Below are positions 1 through 8,100 of a stretch of 64,000 bases of DNA, one piece after another. The translations under genes and the position numbers were made by a program. The number at the start of each line of letters is the position of its first letter. Positions within the stretch are counted from its first letter, which is position 1. The notes under the pieces were generated by a model. It was not told where the DNA came from and made no database searches. It was given only the letters and a program-made list of their open reading frames with translations. The DNA is taken from the NCBI GenBank assembly GCA_003223645.1, contig QHVT01000007.1, forward strand, positions 42,531 through 106,530. The letters are read 5' to 3'. Source of the stretch: Acidobacteriota bacterium (GTDB lineage Bacteria; Acidobacteriota; Thermoanaerobaculia; Gp7-AA8).

Positions 1-19
1 GCGAACTCCCAGCGCCGCG

Positions 20-68
20 CCGGATGGCGGCTACGCTGATGGCAGATGGCGGCTGCGCCGCTTGGTCA
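20..68. repeat. Short-period GATGGC hairpin repeat, left edge
   Basis: The first 96 bases hold no gene. They carry GGATGGCGG and GATGGCAGATGGCGG words followed by a reverse arm containing TCATCCGCC. The same words recur at 2255-2342 and 51217-51291, so this is a copy of a dispersed 7-bp-period repeat. Confidence 0.6.
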
Positions 69-96
69 TCCGCCGTCGGCGCAGCTGCAGTCGGCG

Positions 97-555
97 TTAG
101 CCTCCTAACTCCTCTTTCCTCATTTCGATCCGCTCGCCGAGCTCGCGCAGCTCATCGCGGTCGAGCGCCTTGCGTGCGCGCGGAAACATTTCTTTTTCTT
201 CTTCGCCCGCGTGATGCTCGACGAGATCCTTCAGCACCTTCGCTTTTGCCTTCAGCTCTTCCGGCGTGTCGCCGTCGTTCATCTCCGGCATCACCAGATC
301 GACGACGTGGTGTTCCTGGACGGCCTCGAAGTACAGCTTCTTGTCTTCTTTCTTGCGAGCCGCTTCGCGATAGGCGGGATAGAAAATCTCCTCTTCGACC
401 TGCGTGTGGATCTTGAGCTCCTGCTCCACCTGGGTGAGGAGCTTCGCGCGGCGCGCGCCGGACGCGGACTCGAGTTGGCCGAGAAGTCCACGTACTTTCT
501 CGTGGTCCTGCTTCAACAACGCGATCGCGTCAGTCGGTTTCTTTTTGGCAGCCAT
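97..555 (-). CDS. Hemerythrin HHE domain protein
   Basis: A 152-residue cytoplasmic protein made of one hemerythrin-type four-helix bundle. Candidate di-iron ligands are spaced as in the HHE family: His18 (KQDHEKV), His50 and Glu54 (IHTQVEEEIF), His82/83 (EHHVV), and His114/115 with Glu118-119 (EHHAGEEE). The lysine-rich start MAAKKKP shows no export signal. HHE proteins bind O2, NO or iron and are often tied to oxygen or nitrosative-stress sensing. The nearest gene upstream on the same strand encodes a response regulator, with only about 30 bp between them. That is compatible with co-transcription, but the ligand it senses cannot be read from the sequence. Confidence 0.88.
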   Translation of the reverse strand: MAAKKKPTDAIALLKQDHEKVRGLLGQLESASGARRAKLLTQVEQELKIHTQVEEEIFYPAYREAARKKEDKKLYFEAVQEHHVVDLVMPEMNDGDTPEELKAKAKVLKDLVEHHAGEEEKEMFPRARKALDRDELRELGERIEMRKEELGG

Positions 556-585
556 GATTCCTCCGAATCACGGCTACATCACGAG

Positions 586-1005
586 TCATGCCGTGATGTC
601 TCTCGGCGTCGCGATCGGCGTTCCCAATCCGCAGAACAATCCCACGAGGTCGAGTAGCTCCGCGACGTGGAACGGTTTCTCGAGCACGACCGACGGCTTG
701 AGGTCTTCATCCGCCGGCTCGAGCTTGTAGCCGGTGATGACGATGACCGGCGACTCTTTGCTCTTCGTGCGGAACCAGCGCAGCCATTGACGGCCGTCCA
801 TGCGCGGCATGGAGAGATCGAGGATGACGAGCATGATGTCGGGATTCGTCTCGACGAGCGGGATGGCCTGTTCGCCGTCGAAGGCGACGAGCACTTCGAA
901 GCCATACGGCGTCAACAGTTCCCGGTAGTAGCCGATGAGCTTCTGGTCGTCGTCGATGACGAGCAGCTTGCGGAGCTTGAACGGCGTTCTGCGCGCACGG
1001 ATCAA
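586..1005 (-). CDS. Single-domain CheY-like response regulator
   Basis: About 139 residues forming one receiver domain with no output domain. The acidic pocket is Asp18-20, the phospho-acceptor is Asp63 (VILDLSMPRMDG), the switch Thr is Thr91 (VIVITGYK) and the conserved Lys is Lys110 (LEKPF). I chose the TTG at 1005 because an AGGAG lies 8 bases upstream. An in-frame ATG further out (1146) would add 47 residues translated from the GC-rich repeat next door. It probably acts as a phosphorelay intermediate or regulates by protein-protein contact. No kinase gene lies beside it. Its neighbour downstream encodes a hemerythrin. Confidence 0.85.
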   Translation of the reverse strand: MIRARRTPFKLRKLLVIDDDQKLIGYYRELLTPYGFEVLVAFDGEQAIPLVETNPDIMLVILDLSMPRMDGRQWLRWFRTKSKESPVIVITGYKLEPADEDLKPSVVLEKPFHVAELLDLVGLFCGLGTPIATPRDITA

Positions 1006-1074
1006 TTCGGATACTCCTACGGGGACTGCAAAATGCGGCGTCCCAGCGGGCGCTGCAAATGGCGCGCCGGAGAT

Positions 1075-1160
1075 GCGGTTGCGCGGTCGCGCAGTCGCGC
1101 GGTTGCCTGGCCCGCGGGGGGCGGGCGGGACCGCGTAACCGCGCAACCGCGCAACTGCGC
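1075..1160. repeat. CGCGCAAC octamer inverted repeat
   Basis: GCGGTTGCGCGG arms face CCGCGTAACCGCGCAACCGC arms across a G-rich centre, with a period near 8 bp. The same octamers recur at 3948-4025 and, as one arm only, at 8413-8444. Confidence 0.75.
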
Positions 1161-1165
1161 ATCGA

Positions 1166-2233
1166 TTACCGCGTTTCGCTCAGCGGCGGCACCACATCCG
1201 TGGGAACCGTGGCCTGCAACGGAGCCATTTCCCGAGGCAAAAGCGTGAACCGCAACGGGTCGTAGCGCAACGCGAGGAGGCGGCCCTTGTGGACATTGGC
1301 GCCGGCCGGCAGCTCGACGCGCAGCGTGACGTTGCCGCTGAGAACGCCGTGCGCGATCCAGCGTCCGCCCGCGAAGCCGGCTTCTTCGACGCCGAAGATG
1401 AGATCGGAGTCTTCTCCTTTTTCCGCGAGCGCGAAATCGGACGGGCGCACGATCGCGATGCCGCTGCCTTGAAACGGCGGACTCGCGAGCTCCCACGCGC
1501 CGATCACCGACTCGACGACGTTGCCGCGAATCGTGACCGGCACCACGTCGGCTTCGCCTGTCGCAATCGCGGCAGCCTCGCTGACAGGATGCGCGAACAC
1601 TTCCGCGGCCATGCCGGTCTGCACGACGCGTCCTTCGTCGAGCACGACGATCTGATCGCTGAACGCCAGCTCCGCGTGCGTTGACGGCGCGGAGATGACA
1701 GTCGAGCCGATCACGCGCAGCGTGCGATACAGCATGTCGGCGAGCTCGCCGGATGTTCGTTCGAGCCAGCGGTCGGCGACGACGATCGCGGGCCGCAGCA
1801 ATTCGACGCGCGCGAAATGCACGCGCGCGACTTCCGTCGACGACAGCGAGTCGATGCGCCGCTCCAGCAGCGACGCGAGCTCCCATTTTTCCGCCGTGAG
1901 CGCGTATTCGCGATGACGATCTTCGCGGTCGAGCGTGCGCGCGCGGACGGCCGCGACGAGCGCATGCTGCACGCTCCAGCGTCCCGCGACGTCGATGTCG
2001 GACGTGACATACAACAGCGGACGCCGCGAAGCTTTCACATCGGTAACGGCGCGCGTGCCGATGAGGACGTCGCCGCGCGAAGGACGAAGCGCACCAGCGA
2101 CGATGCGCAGCAGCGTAGACGCGCCGGAGGAGGGAGGCCCGGTGATCGCGGTGTGTTTGCTGGCGGGAAACGTCAGCGTGACGTCGCGGAGGATGTTCGA
2201 AAACGAGACGTTGCGCAGCGCGACATCGAGCAC
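1166..2233 (-). CDS. Degenerate ABC transporter ATPase-like protein (MalK/UgpC type)
   Basis: A 355-residue protein with the layout of sugar-importer ATPases: nucleotide-binding domain (about 1-230), then a TOBE-like beta domain (about 235-355). Its motifs are eroded. The Walker A segment reads GPPSSGAST (32-40), with Ala38 in place of the essential Lys. The signature is LSSTE (130-134) instead of LSGGQ. Walker B reads VVADRW, with Asp154 followed by Arg instead of Glu. The H-loop position carries Pro. It is therefore unlikely to hydrolyse ATP like a normal importer subunit. No permease or binding-protein gene is adjacent. It may be a regulatory pseudo-ATPase or a gene in decay, although the full-length open frame argues for some function. 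Confidence 0.75.
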   Translation of the reverse strand: MLDVALRNVSFSNILRDVTLTFPASKHTAITGPPSSGASTLLRIVAGALRPSRGDVLIGTRAVTDVKASRRPLLYVTSDIDVAGRWSVQHALVAAVRARTLDREDRHREYALTAEKWELASLLERRIDSLSSTEVARVHFARVELLRPAIVVADRWLERTSGELADMLYRTLRVIGSTVISAPSTHAELAFSDQIVVLDEGRVVQTGMAAEVFAHPVSEAAAIATGEADVVPVTIRGNVVESVIGAWELASPPFQGSGIAIVRPSDFALAEKGEDSDLIFGVEEAGFAGGRWIAHGVLSGNVTLRVELPAGANVHKGRLLALRYDPLRFTLLPREMAPLQATVPTDVVPPLSETR

Positions 2234-2254
2234 GGTTGCATTTTAGCTGCGCTT

Positions 2255-2342
2255 GATGGCGGCTTCGCTGATGGCGGTGGGCAGCTTCGCTGATGGCAGA
2301 TGGCGAAGCGGCGTAGCCGCAATCCCGCCATGCGCAGCCGCA
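2255..2342. repeat. GATGGC short-period repeat with inverted arm
   Basis: Repeated GATGGCGGCTTCGCTGATGG words are followed by CCGCAATCCCGCCATGCG in inverse orientation. It fills the gap between the ABC-like gene and the Spy-like gene. Confidence 0.65.
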
Positions 2343-2355
2343 AACGAGCGCAGCC

Positions 2356-2811
2356 CTAAGGCCGCATCTTCGGCCGCTGTTGCTGTCGCTGCTGGAGCCG
2401 CTCGCGCATCGCATCGCGCGGGCGATCGAGGGCGTTGCGCATCTTGGCCCACTGCTGATCGTTCAGCACCGCACGCATGTCGACGAGCATCGCGATCTCC
2501 TGCTCGAACAGGCGGCCGCGCGCTTCGTTGAGTTGTTTCGCGATGCGCAGCACGGCCGCGCGCTGGATCTGCGGTTTGTCCAACTCGCCGCGCAACGCGA
2601 TCTGCAGTTTCTCGACTTCGCCCTTCGCGTCGATCAGTCCGTTCGCGGCCGTGCGGAAAATGTCGTCGAGCTTGTCCTGCTGCTCATTCGACAGCTGCAG
2701 CTCGCGAACGATCTCCGGCCGCTGCCACCATTTTCCGGGCGGCAGATTCTGCGGGCTTGCGAACGACGCCGCGACGATCAACAGCGCAGCAAACAAGACC
2801 CGTCGCGTCAT
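2356..2811 (-). CDS. Spy/CpxP-like periplasmic protein
   Basis: About 151 residues. A signal peptide (MTRRVLFAALLIVAASFAS) is followed by an LTXXQ-type helical region rich in charged residues, with LSNEQQDKLDDIF and LNDQQWAKM as the two LTXXQ-like motifs, and a Gln/Arg-rich tail. Proteins of this family are periplasmic chaperone or metal-stress adaptors. The ATG at 2811 overlaps the stop of the anti-sigma gene as ATGA, indicating translational coupling. The Spy-like protein is therefore the third gene of the sigma/anti-sigma cassette, and may supply the envelope-stress signal to the anti-sigma factor, as CpxP does for CpxA. That link is inferred. Confidence 0.8.
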   Translation of the reverse strand: MTRRVLFAALLIVAASFASPQNLPPGKWWQRPEIVRELQLSNEQQDKLDDIFRTAANGLIDAKGEVEKLQIALRGELDKPQIQRAAVLRIAKQLNEARGRLFEQEIAMLVDMRAVLNDQQWAKMRNALDRPRDAMRERLQQRQQQRPKMRP

Positions 2812-3287
2812 GAATGATCTCCGCTCTTCGTCTCGGCGTCGACCCACGACTCCCACGCGACGACCGGCTGGTAATCCTTCAACTCCTCCGACTGCCACGG
2901 ATCCGAGCTCATCGAAGGCTGTTCATATTCCATCGCCGCCGTCACCGTCGGCCCCTCGGAGGCCGGGAGGCTGGGAGGCTTGGAGGCTTCCTTCCACGTC
3001 ACCAATCCGCCGAGCATCAGCGTCAACACCGCCGCCGCCGCGTAGCGCATCACCGGCACCGACCGCCGTCCTTCCACCCGCCGCATGATCGAGATGCGCT
3101 GGCGCGCCCAGAACGTCTCCGGCTTCTCGTGCTCGCACGCCGTGAGGCCGCGCACTTTTTTCTCCAACCGCTCGTAGCGCGACGCGCACTCGCCGCACTC
3201 GGCGAGATGCATCATCACCGGCATCGAGTCGCCCGGCTGCGTGTAATACGTCTCGAGCAGATCGGCTTCACTGTAATGCTGCTTCAT
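2808..3287 (-). CDS. Membrane anti-sigma factor with zinc-binding N-terminus
   Basis: 159 residues starting at an ATG preceded by GGGAGGT. The N-terminal cytoplasmic part has a ZAS-type H-x3-C-x2-C motif (His27, Cys31, Cys34 in HLAECGEC), which in this family clamps the sigma factor. One transmembrane helix follows at about 80-98, then a periplasmic tail. Residues about 99-112 (KEASKPPSLPASEG) are encoded by a piece of a dispersed repeat also found at 53935-54023, so a repeat fragment has been tolerated in the juxtamembrane linker. It overlaps the sigma gene upstream by 20 bp and the Spy-like gene downstream by 4 bp. Confidence 0.87.
   Translation of the reverse strand: MKQHYSEADLLETYYTQPGDSMPVMMHLAECGECASRYERLEKKVRGLTACEHEKPETFWARQRISIMRRVEGRRSVPVMRYAAAAVLTLMLGGLVTWKEASKPPSLPASEGPTVTAAMEYEQPSMSSDPWQSEELKDYQPVVAWESWVDAETKSGDHS
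2954..2991. repeat. CCTCGGAGGCCGGGAGG repeat inside the anti-sigma gene
   Basis: A 38-bp segment that also occurs at 53995-54023 with few changes. Here it lies in frame within a coding region and encodes a Pro/Ser-rich linker. Confidence 0.7.
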
Positions 3288-3900
3288 CGCTACCTCCCTG
3301 GGACCGCCATGCCGCAAGCTCTCTGCGTACCTTGTGGATGGCGCGAAACAAATGAGCGCGAACCGTGCCCGCGCGAAGGCCGAGGTGCTCGGCGATCTCT
3401 TCGAGCGACAGATTCTCATAATGACGCAATCGGAAAATCACTTTTTGCTGCGACGACAACAATTTTTCCGCGCGCAGAATCGCCGCGCGCAGCTGCACCG
3501 ACAGAATCTGCCGCTCCGGATCGGGACGGTCGTCGACCGGCTCGATCATCGTCTCGACGTCATCCTCGTCGCGCGTGAAGAGACTGACGAACTTGCGGCG
3601 GCGCAGCGCATCTCTCGAACGGTTGATCGCGATCCGTGTCAGCCACGTCTCCAGCTCCGAGCGCCCCTGAAAACGCGCGAGGTGCGTGTAGGCCTGCACG
3701 AACGTGTCCTGCGTGACCGTGTCGGCCTCGACTTCATCGCGCACGATGGCGAACGCGACGCGGTAGATGCGCCGCTGGAAACGCTCGACGATGGTCCCGT
3801 AAGCATTGCCGTCGCCGGCGAGCGTCCGGTCGATCAGCTCGCGGTCGGTAGGTGCACTGCCGGGATCGTTCAATCGGAACGCTGCCACGTTGCTTCTCAC
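3268..3900 (-). CDS. ECF-family RNA polymerase sigma factor (RpoE-like)
   Basis: 210 residues with GTG start. Region 2 spans about 35-100 (YGTIVERFQRRIYRVAFAI, then DTFVQAYTHLARFQGR), and region 4 spans about 140-195 (LSLEEIAEHLGLRAGTVRAH is the helix-turn-helix). Length and layout fit group RpoE/SigW. It is followed directly by its overlapping zinc-type anti-sigma gene and a Spy-like periplasmic gene, the classical arrangement of an envelope-stress regulon. A second GTG five codons in is also possible as the start. No autoregulatory promoter could be assigned with confidence. Confidence 0.92.
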   Translation of the reverse strand: MRSNVAAFRLNDPGSAPTDRELIDRTLAGDGNAYGTIVERFQRRIYRVAFAIVRDEVEADTVTQDTFVQAYTHLARFQGRSELETWLTRIAINRSRDALRRRKFVSLFTRDEDDVETMIEPVDDRPDPERQILSVQLRAAILRAEKLLSSQQKVIFRLRHYENLSLEEIAEHLGLRAGTVRAHLFRAIHKVRRELAAWRSQGGSDEAALQ

Positions 3901-3944
3901 GTGATTTCGACGGACGGAAGCGGATTTCGTTTACGCGATGGGTA

Positions 3945-4904
3945 CTAGCGGTTGCTCGGTTCCTCGGTCGCGCAGTTACGCGGTTGATTCTGCTGTGTAA
4001 CCGCGCGACTGCGCAACCGCGCAACCCCCGTAAGTCCCGCCAGCCACACTCCCATGAAGATCAGCACCGCGGCGAGCACGACGATGAGGCGGATGTGCTC
4101 GCCCAGAAAAATCGCGCCGAGGAACGACGCCAGGACCGGCTGGACATAGGTGTACGCGGCGACCGACGAGCTGTCCGCGTGCCGTAACGCCCACGCCTGC
4201 AACAGATAGGCGACGACAGTCGGTCCGGCGACAACGATCGCCAGCACGATCCACGCACGCGGCGAGATTGCGGACCAGCGCTCGTGGACCAGCGAATATC
4301 CTGCAACCGGCAGGAGCAGAATACTGCCCACGAGAAACATCCGCGCGACCACGCGCCGTGCGGATAACCGCGCCATGTGCGGCTTCGAGATCACGAGATA
4401 GAGCGCGTACGAAAAGCAATTCAGCACGATGAGCAGCGATCCAATGAACGACGTGCGCGAGCCGTGCAGACTCTCGCCTCCGACAACGAGCAGCGCGCCT
4501 GCCGCGGCGAGCGCGATGCCGGCGATGCGTGTGAGCGTCGGAGGCTCGTAGCGAAGCAGAATCGCCAGCGCCAGCGTGAACACCGGAATCGCGGTGATCA
4601 GCACCGCCGCGACCTGCACGCTCGTCATCGACAGTCCGACGAGAAACAGCGTCGCATTGACCGCGACGCCGAGGACGGCGTAGACGAACACGCGTCCCGA
4701 GTCCTCGCGCGCGAGCGGCTCCGCATCGCGAACGACGACCGCCATCACGATCGCGCCCGCCGCGATGCGCAGCCACGCGAACGACAGCGGCGAAAACTCG
4801 CGCATGCCGAATTTCGCGAGGATGTAGTTTGCGGAGAAAAGGAGCGCCACCGTGAGCAGCGCGAGATGAGTTCTCAGTTTCAAGTCGTATAGTCTAGGAG
4901 ACAT
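3945..4904 (-). CDS. DMT superfamily (EamA) transporter
   Basis: 319 residues with about ten hydrophobic helices in two EamA repeats (roughly 12-145 and 160-300), typical of the drug/metabolite transporter superfamily. The substrate cannot be predicted. The last ~25 residues (starting RSRAVTQQNQPRNCA) are translated from the octamer repeat at 3948-4025 and are unlike a natural DMT tail, so a repeat has replaced or extended the original stop. It is divergent from the small gene at 4923, with only 18 bp between the start codons. Confidence 0.85.
   Translation of the reverse strand: MSPRLYDLKLRTHLALLTVALLFSANYILAKFGMREFSPLSFAWLRIAAGAIVMAVVVRDAEPLAREDSGRVFVYAVLGVAVNATLFLVGLSMTSVQVAAVLITAIPVFTLALAILLRYEPPTLTRIAGIALAAAGALLVVGGESLHGSRTSFIGSLLIVLNCFSYALYLVISKPHMARLSARRVVARMFLVGSILLLPVAGYSLVHERWSAISPRAWIVLAIVVAGPTVVAYLLQAWALRHADSSSVAAYTYVQPVLASFLGAIFLGEHIRLIVVLAAVLIFMGVWLAGLTGVARLRSRAVTQQNQPRNCATEEPSNR
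3948..4025. repeat. CGCGCAAC octamer inverted repeat overlapping a coding 3' end
   Basis: GCGGTTGCTCGG / CGCAGTTACGCGG arms oppose ACCGCGCGACTGCGCAACCG. This is the same family as 1075-1160. It supplies the last codons of the DMT transporter. Confidence 0.75.
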
Positions 4905-4922
4905 CTGGAAAGGAGGGGCTCA

Positions 4923-5129
4923 ATGAAGACAGCGAAGCCGCGTGTGGAAAAGGGCGAGCGAACCTCCGCGCGACGCCGCAGAGCGTCCGGAACGGTTGTT
5001 GCCATTCCTGCCGATGCCCGGCGCTCGACCGCGGCCGCTCTGCTCAAGCACGCTCCGGGTTGGACCGGCGATGATCTCCAGGACGTGATCGCGACTGTCA
5101 CGAAAACGCGGGCGAAAACTCGGTTCTGA
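4923..5129 (+). CDS. Small conserved-type protein with antitoxin-like C-terminus
   Basis: 68 residues with a very strong ribosome site (AAAGGAGGGG, 5 bases before the ATG), which makes a real gene likely. The N-terminal third is basic (KGERTSARRRRASG). The C-terminal part (LLKHAPGWTGDDLQDVIATV) resembles the GW.GDDL ending seen in short hypothetical proteins that accompany toxin genes. No toxin gene follows: the next 62 bp are empty, and then the MCP gene ends on the other strand. The 18-bp gap to the divergent DMT gene is too short for its own promoter, so its promoter must lie inside that gene. Confidence 0.6.
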   Translation: MKTAKPRVEKGERTSARRRRASGTVVAIPADARRSTAAALLKHAPGWTGDDLQDVIATVTKTRAKTRF

Positions 5130-5191
5130 TGGCGTATCTCCTTACGAGCTGAGTTCTAAGGCGCAGCTACTTTACCTTTTCCCTTTCGCCC

Positions 5192-8100
5192 TTACCCCTC
5201 TTCCCGCCACACGTCGTAATACCGCGCCGGCGGCGGCACGAGCGACGTCCGTACGCCGCGCAGCTCCGGTTTGTGCAGCACGAACAGGCGCTCGTGGAAC
5301 AGCGGCGCGAGCGGCGCTTCCTTCACTACCATTTCGTTCAGGCCGCGATAAATCGCACCGCGTTTCTCGACGTCGTTCGATCGCCGCGCCTCCATGATCT
5401 TCGCGTCCAGCTCGTTGCTGTGGAAGTACAGCCCGCGAACCGCCGATGTCGCCTCGGAGTGAAAGAAGATGTAGAAGAAATTGTCCGAGTCCGGAAAGTC
5501 CGCGTACCAGTTCGCGCAGTAGATCTGTCCATGCCCGCGTTGATTGATCGGCGCGCGCGCCTCGGTCGCGGAGTGAGGCGTGACGTTCACTTTGATCCCG
5601 ATCGCGGCAAGGTCCTCGACGATCAGCGGCACCATCCCGGAGTTGTTGAATTCGTCCGTGTCCCACGTCCGATACTCCACCGTGAATCCCGATCCGTATC
5701 CGGCCGCGCGCATCAACGCCCGCGCGCGATCGGGATCGTAGGGGAGGCCGAGCAGCCGCTCGTCATATCCGAGGAGACCGGGAGGCAGCAGCGACTCCGC
5801 GACGACCGCGAGTCCGGTGTACACGCGCTCGTTGATGCGCTCGCGATTGATCGCGTGATTCACCGCCTGCCGCACTTCGACGCGATTGAACGGCGGCGCC
5901 GACGTGTCGTATCCGAGGTAATTCGTGTGCAGTTGAACGGTCGTGAGTAAGTAGGGCGCATAGCGCGGATCATTGCGTACGTCGTTCACGATCTTCGGCG
6001 GAATCCCGTGCGCGACGTCCAGCTCTCCGCGCAAAAACGCCTCGGCCATGTCGCGGAAGCTGCGCAGATCGAGACGGAACGTCAGCTCGTCGAGATACGG
6101 CATGTCCGGCACGTAGTAGTCGCGATGCCTCACGAACTTCACGTGACTGCCTTCGACCGCCTCGGCGACTTTGAACGGACCGGCGCCCGTGCCGAGGAGG
6201 CGATAGCGCTCCGGATCGCGCGCGTCGTCGATGCAGACGACGCCGCTCTCGTGCATCGTCATCAGCGACAGGAAAAATGCCATCGGCTCGTCGAGATGAA
6301 ACTCGATCGTGTGCGCGTCGGGCACGACGAGTCCTGCCAGCGTACGCGTCTTTCCATCAAGCACGTCTTTCGCGCCGCGTACGTTGCGCATGATCCACGC
6401 ACCGGTTGATTTCATCTCCGGCAGCAGCAGCCGCAGGAACGACTCGTACACATCGCGCGCCTCGATCACGCGTCCGTTGTGGAAGCGCGCGCCGCGGCGG
6501 AGATGGAAGCGATAGACGTATCCCTGGTCGAGCACTTCCCAGCGCTCCGCGAGGTCGGGCATCAGCTCCGCGCCGTCGCCATACTTCACGAGGTGCGCGT
6601 GAATCGCCCTCGAGAGATAGCCGAGGGCGGACGCGGACGTGCGCGCGGGATCGAGCGTGAGCTGTTGCCACAGGACCGTCGCCGCGGTGATCGCGCCGCC
6701 GCGATTCGGCGCCGGCAGCGTGAAGCGCGCGAGCTCCTGCTTGAGCAATGTCGACTCGTGGCTCAGCGTGTTCGCCATCTGATTGAGGTCGGACACCCCG
6801 AAGCTCGACTCGCGCGAGCCTTGCTTGATCACATCCATCGACTTCACGATCGCGGAGCTTTCCGTCGCGAGGATCGACGACGACTCGAGCACGTTCTGCA
6901 CGAGCCCCATGATGTTTTCCATCGCGCGGCTGATCGCGCGCGAGCCGGTTTCCTGTTCGCTCATCGCGCGCTTGAGGTGCTTCGTGTAGTCGCTGACCAT
7001 CGACGCCTGCATGCCGATCTTGCGCGACGTCTGCGACTGCTGCTGCGACGCAGTCGCGGTCTGCTGCACCATCTTTGTCACTTCTTCGATCGCCGCCGTC
7101 GCCGCAGCGCTGCCGCGCGCCTGTTCCTCGGTCGCGCGCGCGATCTCCGAGATCGAGCTCGTCGAGCGATCGGTCAGCTCGAGAATCTTGTCGAGGACTT
7201 GCGCAGCGCGCGCGGTGAGGCTGACGCCGTCGCCGACGCGATCCGCGCTGATCGTCATCTGCTCGGCCGCGCGCCCGACGCCTTTCTGCACGTTCTGAAT
7301 CAGCGTCCGGATCTCTTCCGTCGACACCGACGTGCGCTCGGAGAGATCGCGGATCTCGTCGGCGACGACGGCGAATCCGCGTCCGCGCTCGCCGGCCTGC
7401 GCGGCTATGATCGCGGCGTTCAGCGCGAGGAGGTTCGTCTGTCCGGCGATCTCGTCGATGACGCGCACGATGTCGCCGATCTCCTGCGAGCGCTCGGCGA
7501 GATCGGTCAGCGCGCCTTTCGCTTCCTCGACCGCGACCTGGATCTTGCGCATGCCGCCGACCGTTCCTTCGACGGCGCTGCGTCCTTCGTTCGCCGCGTC
7601 CTTCACGTAGCGCGCGAGCTCCGACGATTGCTTCGCCGAGTTGCGGATCTCCTCGGTCGTCGCATTCATCTCCACCATGGATGATGCGGTCTGCGTGGCG
7701 AACGAAGAGAACGACTCCGTGTTCGTCGCGACTTCGTTGATCGACGTGATCATCTCTTCGATCGCGGACGACGTCTGCTCGACGAATTCCGCCAGCGTGT
7801 CGGCGATGCGGCTCACTTCTTCGATCGACGCCGACATCTCCAGGATCGACGTCGACGTCTCCTCGGCGTTCGCGGAGAGCTCTTCCATGCTCGTGCGCAC
7901 GTTGTTGATCGACTGATGGATCTGCGTCACGGAAGAGGAGGTCGTTTCAGTCGACGACAACTGATCGGACGCGCTGCGCGCGAGGATGCGCGAGCGGTTG
8001 CTGATCTGCGCGCTCGCCTTCGACACGTCGGCGGCGAGCTGGCCGAAGCGGCGGATCGTGCGCTCGAGAGTTGCCACGAGCGCGCGCATCGCGTTCGCCA

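Noticed and set aside
24..416. 130-residue plus-strand frame at the left edge
   Set aside because: It starts in a repeat and runs antisense to the hemerythrin gene; composition is Arg/Ser/Pro-rich.
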